From assembly GCA_018711225.1 (NCBI GenBank), contig DVIP01000072.1, positions 1 through 32,326 on the forward strand: DNA of 32,326 nt. The letters run 5' to 3'. Below the pieces are notes generated by a model, which made no database searches, had not been told where the DNA came from, and worked only from the letters and a program-made list of their open reading frames with translations. This document shows positions 25,401 to 32,205 of the stretch, piece by piece (the stretch's first letter is position 1; every line of letters starts with the position of its first letter). A program made the position numbers and the translations under genes. This stretch comes from Candidatus Cryptobacteroides intestinipullorum. Its GTDB lineage: Bacteria > Bacteroidota > Bacteroidia > Bacteroidales > UBA932.

Positions 25401-26682
25401 GGTGTTCGGAGAGCAGTTCAAGACCCATCATTATGACAAGTCATGCTTCGAGGGGATATACAAGGTTTCCGACGAGGAAATCTGGAATGTCCGCACCCAG
25501 CTGAGGAAGAAGCTGATAGCCGAGATAAAGGAAAGACTTTCCGACACTTCCGTAGCCAACCATTATTCGCCTCGCCAGATAGTCACCATAAAGGATACTC
25601 TCAGGGACGATGTCCTGACAATAGGTTTTGCCAGAAGGTTCGCCACATACAAGAGGGCTCATCTGCTTTTCCGTGACCTGGACAGGCTGAACGAGATTGT
25701 GAACAATCCTGAGAGACCGGTACAGTTCATATTTGCAGGAAAGGCGCATCCGGCAGACAAGGCAGGCCAGGATCTGATCAAGAGTATCGTGGACATTTCG
25801 AAGATGGAGCAGTTCATTGGAAAGATTGTCTTCGTCCCGGATTATGACATCACGCTTGCAAAATATCTGGTTCAGGGTGTGGACGTGTGGATGAACAATC
25901 CTACAAGGCCGCTCGAGGCTTCCGGAACATCAGGTGAAAAGGCTGCCATGAACGGCGTCATGCATTTCTCCGTTCTTGACGGATGGTGGGTGGAAGGCTA
26001 CAAGCCTGGTGCAGGATGGGCTCTTCCTATGGAAAGGACCTATCAGGACCAGAATTATCAGGATGAACTGGATGCGGCTACCATCTATACCATTATAGAG
26101 AACGATATAGCACCTACATTCTATAACATAAGCAGGTCTACAGGGCGTTCGTCAGACTGGCTCGAATATATCAAGAACACTGTTGCACAGGTGGCTTGCA
26201 ATTTCACTACCAACAGGATGCTGACTGACTATATAAACCAGTACTATGACCCTCAGTCCAAGAGAACGGAATCCCTGCTTGCCAATGACTATGCTCTGGC
26301 CAGACAGATAGCCGACTGGAAGAGGCATCTGCGCAGGGAGTGGCAGAATGTGAGCCTTGTCTCCATCGTCAAGCCGGACAGTTCGAACAACGATGTTTCT
26401 CTCGGAAAGGAATTTACTTCGGAGGTTGTCCTCAATATCGGGGATCTCAAGCCGGAGGAAATAGGCGTGGAGCTTCTTTTCGCCACTTCCGATTCGAAGG
26501 GCAAGCTTCATATCAGTTCGATAGCTTCGTTCTCTCCTGTGGAAGTGAATGACGGCGTGGCTAAGTACCAGGCTGTAGTCACTCCGGAGACGGCCGGACT
26601 CTATCAGGTGGCAGCCCGTATCTATGCGAAGAATGACCTTCTGCCGCACAGACAGGACTTCGAACTGGTGAGGTGGCTTTAG
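22447..26682 (+). CDS. Fusion of GT3 glycogen synthase and GT35 alpha-glucan phosphorylase
   Basis: A single 1411-residue protein with two opposing activities. Residues 1-550 are a GT3 glycogen synthase of the eukaryotic type: FEVSWEVCNKVGGIYTVIATK at the N-terminus, HEWQTGAGLLYIK, FTTHATVIGR, and the E-x7-E motif with Glu436 and Glu444 (YEPWGYTPLESLAF). Around 551-575 is a short linker. From about 575, NLWWCWNESAKELFRKVD is the DUF3417 domain that precedes phosphorylases of this class, followed by the GT35 core: AYFCMEYGLDTSLKIYSGGL, HCNEGHAAF, VTNGVHYSTW, and EASGTSGEKAAMNG with PLP-binding Lys1165. The last 100 residues look like a beta-sandwich. There is no frameshift between the halves. 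It is the last gene of the block; a hairpin-rich repeat follows. Confidence 0.93.
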   Translation: MNNDLIRPDYLFEVSWEVCNKVGGIYTVIATKSLYLKTELKRHHILIGPDVWMETESNPDFIEDPGLYKAWKAQAESEGLRVRIGKWNIPGSPVAILVDFKQFLTKKSEILTEYWLRFGVDSLTGNWDYVESALFGYASGKVIESFYRFNLSPADKVVAQFHEWQTGAGLLYIKQCGIPVATVFTTHATVIGRCLAGNNLPLYDGMSSYNADEKARQFNVISRHSLEKISAQNADIFTTVSEITARECGQFLGRKVDVVTPNGFENSFTPSEEDYSMVRSAARDKLIEVAAAMSGETVPENSIFIGIGGRYEYKNKGIDVFIDALDKLNKSDFKGKSIQAFIMIPSGHNGPDRELVAKLGGKDSGYVTRTSHYLMNREYDTISRRLDELNFNNAAGDKVKVYFIPSYLNGNDGVFNMTYYDLLVGLDLALFPSYYEPWGYTPLESLAFKVPTLTTTLAGFGLWVKSRYEKEHPGITVLDRDDSNYFKVVDGVVERVKEIAGLSKEDRKRYMDNAKDVSDIALWENNIVYYKQAYSQALEKVIRNMGEFPTLKNDKSMLYKKIDVNKPSWNSVLISRHLPDGLKDLETLSRNLWWCWNESAKELFRKVDSKAWEETGGNPIAMLDKVSLKRFRDLEKNAEFMGELNLVMDEFNSYMALKSERKDPSIAYFCMEYGLDTSLKIYSGGLGILAGDYLKETSDMNVNLVAVGLLYRYGYFTQVLSAQGDQVSKYDAQDFMKIPATPVRDAEGNWMTVSVAFPGRNINARLWRVDVGRTELYLMDTDYEENLPEDRSVTHHLYGGDWENRLKQELLLGVGGIRALRKLGISAQVYHCNEGHAAFTGLERLREYIQNDNLDYPEAFELVKASSLFTTHTPVPAGHDAFDEGLLRKYIGHYPQRLKIDWETMMGLGKINGNDVNEKFSMSYLAANLSQEVNGVSWLHGEVSRDIFANLWPGYLPEELHVSYVTNGVHYSTWTAPEWKEIHAKVFGEQFKTHHYDKSCFEGIYKVSDEEIWNVRTQLRKKLIAEIKERLSDTSVANHYSPRQIVTIKDTLRDDVLTIGFARRFATYKRAHLLFRDLDRLNEIVNNPERPVQFIFAGKAHPADKAGQDLIKSIVDISKMEQFIGKIVFVPDYDITLAKYLVQGVDVWMNNPTRPLEASGTSGEKAAMNGVMHFSVLDGWWVEGYKPGAGWALPMERTYQDQNYQDELDAATIYTIIENDIAPTFYNISRSTGRSSDWLEYIKNTVAQVACNFTTNRMLTDYINQYYDPQSKRTESLLANDYALARQIADWKRHLRREWQNVSLVSIVKPDSSNNDVSLGKEFTSEVVLNIGDLKPEEIGVELLFATSDSKGKLHISSIASFSPVEVNDGVAKYQAVVTPETAGLYQVAARIYAKNDLLPHRQDFELVRWL

Positions 26683-26733
26683 TATTTTAATCGAGAATTC
26701 GATGAAATGAATGGAATGAATTTCAGAGAATTA

Positions 26734-26904
26734 CCTCTATAGAGGACGAAGTCCGGCGTAAGGGGGCTGGGTAAAAAGTCCCGAAGGGACCGCGACTGGG
26801 AGTCGCACAGTCCCCCTAATAGGGGGTGCAGGGGGTTAGGATGGGTCCAGTCTTTCGAAGAAAGACGTTTGAGGGTGACCAAAAGTCACTTTTGAGTCAC
26901 CCTC
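26734..26904. repeat. Cluster of short hairpins in the intergenic region
   Basis: The 239-bp gap between convergent genes holds six inverted repeats: CCTCTATAGAGG (26734-26745); GTCCC-GAA-GGGAC (26778-26790); GCGACT-GGG-AGTCGC (26792-26806); CCCCCT-AAT-AGGGGG (26812-26826); GTCTTTC-GAA-GAAAGAC (26850-26866); and a nested one, GAGGGTGAC...GTCACCCTC (26871-26904) with AAAAGT-C-ACTTTT inside. Four have 3-base loops. The composition is unlike the flanking genes. It resembles dispersed intergenic elements of Bacteroidetes genomes. The last hairpin may end one or both transcripts. Confidence 0.6.
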
Positions 26905-26921
26905 AACGGAGAAGGATATGA

Positions 26922-29078
26922 CTATTCCACCAGTACCATTTCATCGAGAAGGTGTCCCGCTCCGGCCACCTTGTCTATGATAAAGAGTACATAGCGTATA
27001 TCCAGGGAGATGTTGCGGCAATAGTCCGGGTCAAAGACAATGTCACTCATTGTCCCCTCCCATACACGGTCGAAATTTATTCCGATCAGATTTCCGTCCG
27101 CATTGATTACCGGACTCCCGGAATTGCCTCCGGAAGTGTGGTTGGTGGCCAGGAAGCATACAGGTACCGTACTGTTCCCGTTTGCGTCGGTCACTGCCCA
27201 TCTTCCGTAATCCTTACCTGCGTGAATGTCGCGGAGCCGCTGCGGTATGTTGTAGTCATAGATTTCGGGATTGTCCTTTTCCATTATACCTTCCAGGGTC
27301 GATACCGGTTCATACAGGATGCCGTTGGCAGGGGAGTAGCCGCAGACTTTTCCGTAAGCTACCCTGAGCGTAAGATTGGCATCGGGATAGAAATCCCTTT
27401 CAGGCTCGAATTCCATCTGGCCGCGCATGTATTTCCTGTACATAAGCCTAATTTCGCCATCCAGCCGCCTGCATGCGGGCAGGATTTCGGAATCATGCCA
27501 CTTGCGGAATCCTGCTGCGAAGGCGAATGCCGGATCTTTTCGGACAACAGCCGTGTCTGCAGCTTCAAGAGAGAGGACTGTGGTGCTGTCCGTGAAAATG
27601 GAGTTATGGAAAAGCGAATCGGCCCAATTCTCCACGCTTCCGTATCTCGCTATGCATTCCCTGAAGTATTCCGGTTCGGACTTGCCATCCATGTCACGGG
27701 CGAAGGAATTCATGACGGAGACAAAGGATTCCCTGTCGACAGGAAGGTAATAGTCCTGATAGAAGTCTCTTGCCGCCTTCGCCAGCTCTGCCGGGAACTG
27801 GGATTTCCCGGAAGTGTCCTCATATGCACTGGCGGCCATTCCTGCGATTTTCCAGGCGAAATTGCACAGTTCCACTGTGCCTGTCGATTCTGCATAGCAT
27901 TCCGAAGCATACTTATACGGTTCAAGTTCCCCGTACAGGGAATCCAGACTGGAAATCACGTTTTCGTATTCTGTACCTTCGGCCCATTCGGAAAATCTCC
28001 TTTCATATTCCTGCTTCGCCCTTACGGTGCCCAGCCGCCTGATACCTCCGGATTCTCCCTGCCACTTCTTCCAGGCATTGGCTACATTGGCGTTCTTTGA
28101 GGAATACCGGATTCTTATATCCTGGCTCATGTCCATGTATTTCTTCTGTATACCGAGCCTCTGCGTGCGGAGGGCGATTTTCATCGGATCGGATATTTCG
28201 GATATGTAGCGGACCTCTTCCGACATGATGTATTCACGGGTGCTGCCCGGGAATCCGTATATGAAAGTGAAATCGCCATCATGCACTCCGTCCAGAGAAA
28301 TTCTGAAGAATTTCCGGGGACTGTAAGGCACATTGTCGGGAGAATAGGGCGCAGGATTGTTTTCCTTGTCCGCATAAATCCGGAAAATGGAAAAGTCTCC
28401 GGTATGGCGCGGCCATATCCAGTTGTCCGTGTCTCCTCCGAATTTTCCGATGGATGAAGGCGGGGCGCCGACCAGCCGTATGTCGCTGTATTCCCTGTAA
28501 AGGAAAAGGAAATACTGGTTTCCGTAATACATGGCCTCCACTGTCGCCCTCAGACCTTTGCCTCCGGCTGTGGCTTCCCCGATAATGATTTCGGAATTTG
28601 CCTTTATGACAGAATCCCTCTGCCGCTCTGTCATGGACTGTGTGCAGCCTTCGAGAATCCGGCCTGTCACATCGTCCATCCGCTCCAGAAAGCTCACGGT
28701 AAGTCCTTCGTTCGGCAGTTCCTCGTCACGTGTCATGGCCCAGAATCCGTCCCGCAGGTAATCATGTTCCACACTGCTGTGTTTCTGTATCTGGGCGTAG
28801 CCGCAGTGGTGGTTGGTAAGAAGCAGGCCTTCAGGCGATATGATTTCTCCCGTACAGCCTCTTCCGAACAATACTACTGCATCTTTCAGAGATGCCTGGT
28901 TTATGCTGTAAATGTCTTCGGCGCCGAGTCTGAATCCTTTTTCCTGCATGTCGTCAATCCGTTCTCCGATAAGAGACGGAAGCCACATGCCTTCATCGGC
29001 GGAAGCCGGTTTCTGTGTGAATACGAAAAGTGCAGGTAACAGCATGCCTGCAGCCAAGACTGATCTGAATTTTCCCAT
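26922..29078 (-). CDS. dpp11: Dipeptidyl-peptidase 11 (S46 serine peptidase, Asp/Glu-specific)
   Basis: S46 peptidases remove dipeptides from the N-terminus of oligopeptides in the periplasm. The 718-residue precursor has a signal peptide (about 1-27, ending PASA-D). The trypsin-like halves carry the catalytic His in LLLTNHHCGY (His90/91), an Asp in RHTGDFS (Asp228, likely) and Ser653 in TSGGNSGSPVIN. The residue 18 after the serine sets specificity in this family: Gly in DPP7, Arg in DPP11. Here it is Arg671 (INFDRVWEG), so acidic residues at P1 are predicted. The start at 29078 gives a typical n-region. It lies 77 bp downstream of aspA on the same strand, which fits use of aspartate-containing dipeptides. 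Confidence 0.92.
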   Translation of the reverse strand: MGKFRSVLAAGMLLPALFVFTQKPASADEGMWLPSLIGERIDDMQEKGFRLGAEDIYSINQASLKDAVVLFGRGCTGEIISPEGLLLTNHHCGYAQIQKHSSVEHDYLRDGFWAMTRDEELPNEGLTVSFLERMDDVTGRILEGCTQSMTERQRDSVIKANSEIIIGEATAGGKGLRATVEAMYYGNQYFLFLYREYSDIRLVGAPPSSIGKFGGDTDNWIWPRHTGDFSIFRIYADKENNPAPYSPDNVPYSPRKFFRISLDGVHDGDFTFIYGFPGSTREYIMSEEVRYISEISDPMKIALRTQRLGIQKKYMDMSQDIRIRYSSKNANVANAWKKWQGESGGIRRLGTVRAKQEYERRFSEWAEGTEYENVISSLDSLYGELEPYKYASECYAESTGTVELCNFAWKIAGMAASAYEDTSGKSQFPAELAKAARDFYQDYYLPVDRESFVSVMNSFARDMDGKSEPEYFRECIARYGSVENWADSLFHNSIFTDSTTVLSLEAADTAVVRKDPAFAFAAGFRKWHDSEILPACRRLDGEIRLMYRKYMRGQMEFEPERDFYPDANLTLRVAYGKVCGYSPANGILYEPVSTLEGIMEKDNPEIYDYNIPQRLRDIHAGKDYGRWAVTDANGNSTVPVCFLATNHTSGGNSGSPVINADGNLIGINFDRVWEGTMSDIVFDPDYCRNISLDIRYVLFIIDKVAGAGHLLDEMVLVE

Positions 29079-29155
29079 TTGTCTGATTCGGAATACCGGT
29101 TAACATTGTAAAATTGGCGTATTTCCGCCGTTTTTCCAAAAGAAAAGACGAAACA

Positions 29156-30592
29156 TCATTTCCTGGCATGAATGTCGAGCCTGACAGGCCGTATCATGTT
29201 TTCCGGATCCAGAATGGCATCCAGATCCTCCTGTGTGAGAATACCTTCTTCCAGTACTATGTCATAAACGCTGCGTCCGGTCTCAAGGGCCTTTTTGGCG
29301 ATGTTGGTGGAATGGTCGTATCCGATATACGGGTTCAGTGCGGTGACTATGCCGATGCTGTTTTTCACCTCGGCCATGCAGCGTTCCGGATTTGCAGTAA
29401 TCCCGTCGATGCACAGTGCCTTGAGGGTATCGGCGGCATTGCGCATGAGATCCACAGATTCGAAACAGCATTGGGCCATGACCGGTTCCATGGCATTCAG
29501 TTCCATCTGGGCGGCTTCTCCTGCCATTGTCACGCACAGTTCGTTTCCTATGACCTTGAACGCGACCTGGCTTACCACTTCAGGGATCACCGGATTGACC
29601 TTCCCCGGCATTATGGAAGAACCCGGCTGGCGTGCCGGCAGGTTGATTTCTTCAAAACCGCATCGCGGACCGCTGGCCAGCAGGCGGAGGTCGTTGCAGA
29701 TTTTGCTCATCTTCACAGCGACACGTTTCAGCGCTGACATGTACCCTATCATGCAGGAGGTGTCCGAAGTGGCGCCGACACGGTCGGCTGCCAGTTTCAC
29801 ATTCCATCCCGTGATGCGTCCCAGCGCTTCCACCGCCATTTCCGCATATCCTGGTTCGGAGCAGATCCCTGTACCGATAGCCGTCGCTCCCAGATTCACT
29901 GTCAGGAAATCTTCCGCAGCCTCGTTCAGGTGCAGTATTTCATTTTCGAGAATGCTTGCGAATCCGTCGAATGTCTGTCCCAGTGTCATGGGAACTGCGT
30001 CTTCCAGCTGGGTGCGTCCCATTTTCAGGATATGTGCGAATTCCCTGCCTTTTTCCCGGAATGAGCCGATGAGGGCTTCCAGATGCGGAAGGAATTCCAG
30101 ATGGCTGGCATACAGGCCCAGATGAATGGCCGTAGGATATGCGTCGTTTGTGGACTGTGAGCGGTTCACATGGTCGTGAGGGGAACAGTATCCGTACTCT
30201 CCCGGCTTGTGCCCCATGTGGATGAGCGCTATGTTGGCAATGACTTCATTCGCATTCATGTTCGTGCTGGTGCCGGCACCTCCCTGGATCATGTCTACGG
30301 GAAATTCATCGTGATACTTCCCGGCAATGATATCCTCGCATGCGGCTTTTATGGCGGCATATTGTTCGTCAGTTAGAAGACCGAGCCTGTGGTTTGCCTC
30401 CGCGGCAGCCATCTTCGTATAGGCGAGCCCGTTTATGAATGCGGGATAATATTCCAGCCTGAAGCGGCTTATGGAGAAGTTTTCCAGACCGCGCAGCGTC
30501 TGGATTCCGTAAAGCGCATCTGCCGGAAGCTCCCTGGTTCCCAGCAGGTCATGTTCGATACGTGTCTTTTCTGTATTTTCCATTATTTTCAA
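29156..30592 (-). CDS. aspA: Aspartate ammonia-lyase
   Basis: AspA converts aspartate to fumarate and ammonia; in anaerobes the fumarate serves as electron acceptor. The 478-residue protein has the family's size and blocks: RIEHDLLGTRELP and ALYGIQTLRGLENF, GGAGTSTNMNANEVIAN, GRTQLEDAVPMTLGQ, and the flexible-loop signature GSSIMPGKVNPVIPE (about 323-337). The region SQSTNDAYPTA is also present. Choice over fumarase class II rests on the LLGTRELPADALYG N-terminus and overall resemblance to AspA. Translation could start at the internal Met4 (30583). It precedes dpp11 on the same strand; the two are probably co-transcribed. No convincing promoter was found in the 212 bp upstream. Confidence 0.92.
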   Translation of the reverse strand: MKIMENTEKTRIEHDLLGTRELPADALYGIQTLRGLENFSISRFRLEYYPAFINGLAYTKMAAAEANHRLGLLTDEQYAAIKAACEDIIAGKYHDEFPVDMIQGGAGTSTNMNANEVIANIALIHMGHKPGEYGYCSPHDHVNRSQSTNDAYPTAIHLGLYASHLEFLPHLEALIGSFREKGREFAHILKMGRTQLEDAVPMTLGQTFDGFASILENEILHLNEAAEDFLTVNLGATAIGTGICSEPGYAEMAVEALGRITGWNVKLAADRVGATSDTSCMIGYMSALKRVAVKMSKICNDLRLLASGPRCGFEEINLPARQPGSSIMPGKVNPVIPEVVSQVAFKVIGNELCVTMAGEAAQMELNAMEPVMAQCCFESVDLMRNAADTLKALCIDGITANPERCMAEVKNSIGIVTALNPYIGYDHSTNIAKKALETGRSVYDIVLEEGILTQEDLDAILDPENMIRPVRLDIHARK

Positions 30593-30691
30593 GTCTGATT
30601 GTCGTCCGGAAAAAATCCGTGATGCAAAAATGCGGATATTTTTTCTTTTTTGTCATCGTTCCAATGATGTTTTTTATAAATTTACAGTTTT

Positions 30692-30720
30692 GGATTTTGT
30701 AATCCGGGGGTTTCCCCCGG
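30692..30720. repeat. Two adjacent hairpins in the aspA-glutaredoxin gap
   Basis: GGATT-TTGT-AATCC (30692-30705) is followed directly, sharing two bases, by CCGGGGG-TTT-CCCCCGG (30704-30720). The first resembles the GATTTGYAATC core of the palindromes at 2237-2277 and 31122-31179. They lie between divergent genes, so a terminator role is unlikely. The rest of the 212-bp gap (30593-30804) shows an A/T-rich part near aspA and no clear promoter box. Confidence 0.5.
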
Positions 30721-30804
30721 CAAATCTGACCGGAGGAGGGAACGGCATCGTGTTTGAGTATAACATGAATCCCGCGCGCCGGGCAAAACTGAAACGACAG
30801 GATT

Positions 30805-31104
30805 ATGATAAAGATTTACGGAATGGACACCTGTCCTGACTGCGCGTATGTCAAGGCACAGGTAAAGGACAAGTCAGGTTATGAACTGATAGACATCGGC
30901 AGTCATGTGAAGAATCTGAAGGCTTTTCTGAAACTGCGCGACAGCAGTCCCGTATTCGACGAGGCCCGGAAAAACGGATATGCCGGAATCCCTTGTTTCG
31001 TCCTTGATGACGGGACGGTCACTCTGTCTCCCGAAGATGCCGGACTGGAGCCGCGTCCTGCAGACGAAGGCCTGTCATGCAGCATAGACGGGACCGGATG
31101 CTGA
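30805..31104 (+). CDS. Glutaredoxin-related thiol protein
   Basis: A 99-residue cytoplasmic protein of the short glutaredoxin-related type. It starts MIKIYGMDTCPDC with a CxxC redox motif (Cys10/Cys13; relatives often read CPYC), continues YELIDIGSHVKNLKAFLKLRDSSPVFDEAR, and has the cis-proline segment GIPCFVLDDGTVTLSPEDAGLE. A further C-terminal extension ends LSCSIDGTGC, adding two cysteines that could act as a resolving pair or bind metal. The partner and substrate are unknown. It is divergent from aspA, and its start is supported by the conserved N-terminus. Confidence 0.85.
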   Translation: MIKIYGMDTCPDCAYVKAQVKDKSGYELIDIGSHVKNLKAFLKLRDSSPVFDEARKNGYAGIPCFVLDDGTVTLSPEDAGLEPRPADEGLSCSIDGTGC

Positions 31105-31121
31105 TTATGGGGTGCTGGGGA

Positions 31122-31211
31122 CCGGCAGATTTGTAATCTGCCGGAATATAAACGAACAACCGGATTGCAAATCCGGTTGAACGGGAACAGTAAGTAATCC
31201 GGTTGAACGGT
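31122..31211. repeat. REP-like palindrome cluster
   Basis: There are two perfect 10-bp stems with 3-base loops, CCGGCAGATT-TGT-AATCTGCCGG (31122-31144) and CAACCGGATT-GCA-AATCCGGTTG (31157-31179). They are followed by a 15-bp direct repeat, AATCCGGTTGAACGG, at 31170-31184 and 31197-31211. The second palindrome contains, inverted, the same 17 bases as the lptB-efp hairpin. It fills most of the gap between the glutaredoxin and Nudix genes, which are in the same direction, so it could also end the first transcript. Confidence 0.65.
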
Positions 31212-31243
31212 GTATGATAATTCATCGGACTGATTGTTAGATT

Positions 31244-31666
31244 ATGAAAAGGATAGAGGTGGCGGCCGCGGTGATAGTCCGGGACGGGAAAATTTTCGCC
31301 ACGCAGAGAGGTTATGGGGAATTTAAGGACTGGTGGGAGTTCCCGGGAGGAAAAATCGAGGCCGGTGAGAGCCCTGAACAGGCATTGGTACGGGAAATAA
31401 GGGAAGAACTGGACGCCGGCATTGATATATGCGGGCTGCTCGATACCATAGAATGGGATTATCCTTCGTTCCATCTTACGATGTACTGTTTTTCGGCCAC
31501 GCTCAAATCGGATGCCCTGCATCTGAACGAACACGAGGCTGCCGCATGGCTGGGTCGGGAAGACCTGGATTCCGTGAAATGGCTTCCGGCCGACAGGGGG
31601 CTGATAGAAAAATTGAAGAATACGGATTTTCAGACTTTGGATATGACAAATGATTCCGGCAGTTAA
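31244..31666 (+). CDS. Nudix (MutT-like) nucleoside triphosphate pyrophosphohydrolase
   Basis: Likely removes damaged or excess (deoxy)nucleoside triphosphates, as 8-oxo-dGTP diphosphatase does. The 140-residue protein has an N-terminal strand pair (VAAAVIVRDGKIFATQRGYGEFKDWWEFPGG) and the Nudix box GKIEAGESPEQALVREIREEL, in which the G-x5-E-x7-RE-x2-EE residues are all present; the Gly normally following is Asp here, a common variation in MutT-like proteins. The C-terminal part has AAWLGREDLDSVKWLPADRGLIEKLK. The substrate is not determined. Its stop codon overlaps by four bases the end of the truncated transposase on the other strand, so an insertion lies right against its 3' end without shortening the conserved domain. 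Confidence 0.9.
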   Translation: MKRIEVAAAVIVRDGKIFATQRGYGEFKDWWEFPGGKIEAGESPEQALVREIREELDAGIDICGLLDTIEWDYPSFHLTMYCFSATLKSDALHLNEHEAAAWLGREDLDSVKWLPADRGLIEKLKNTDFQTLDMTNDSGS

Positions 31667-32205
31667 GAAGCCATCGCCCTTGTGTCATGGTTTCTGACCG
31701 GTGTTATATGGAAGAATGTCGGAATCTGCGTCTCAATGTCATACAGGGTATGGAGCTTGATCCCTCCTTTCTTCTTTCTGAACAGGGCCCAGCTAAAGAC
31801 GCTGAGGCACAGGTCGATCGTGCTTGAGTCGAAGGCATATACCTTGCCTCCGAGCTTGAATATCTCGGTCGCCCTGCACTGCCTTGCCTCTGCCATCACT
31901 CTGTAGGCGAACTCCTCAAAGATACGGTAATCCCGGTTGGCATTGGCATCGGCAAGAGTACTCTTTGAGGCGTGCTTCCCGAAGCCCAGATGAAAGGCCT
32001 TGTTCGCGTGCGCATGTGTCGCCAGCACAAGATCCCTGAGGCTTTCCCGGTTGGACAGTTGTCCGAACATCATGACAGCCAGCTGGTTCCAGCAGGAAAA
32101 GGTCTTGACATATTTGTCTCCGCCATACTTCTTTGATATTCTGAGAAATACAAACGGATCCAAGAAAGATAAAAGTTGAGAGAACACGTATTTTCCTTTA
32201 TTCAT
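31663..32205 (-). pseudogene. IS4-family transposase, N-terminal half only
   Basis: The frame encodes 180 residues. The beginning, MNKGKYVFSQLLSFLDPFVF, then YVKTFSCWNQLAVMMFGQLS and HASKSTLADANANRDYRIFEEFAY, matches the DUF4372 N-terminal domain of Bacteroidetes IS4-family transposases. It is followed by the start of the DDE domain with the first Asp (VYAFDSSTIDLCLSVFSWA) and IKLHTLYDIETQIPTFFHIT. Family members are about 380-400 residues. This one ends DTRAMAS, just where the motif with the second catalytic Asp should begin, and the DNA beyond is the Nudix gene. It lacks two of three catalytic acids and is presumably inactive. Confidence 0.88.

Noticed and set aside
26679..26882. Minus-strand frame of 67 codons in the hairpin cluster
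   Set aside because: The DNA is a hairpin-rich repeat; peptides of this type are recurrent translation artefacts in Bacteroidetes annotations.
26734..26904. CRISPR array
   Set aside because: The inverted repeats differ from each other in sequence and there are no equal-length spacers or direct repeats.
26952..28100. Plus-strand open frame of 382 codons opposite dpp11
   Set aside because: It is antisense to a complete S46 peptidase with all key residues; no family resemblance.
30630..30839. Plus-strand frame of 69 codons upstream of the glutaredoxin gene
   Set aside because: It runs through two hairpins and into the glutaredoxin gene in another frame; no signal or family features.
31019..31534. 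Minus-strand frame of 171 codons across the REP-like cluster
   Set aside because: It overlaps the Nudix gene in antisense and translates the palindromes; the resulting DYKSA-type peptide is a known kind of artefact.
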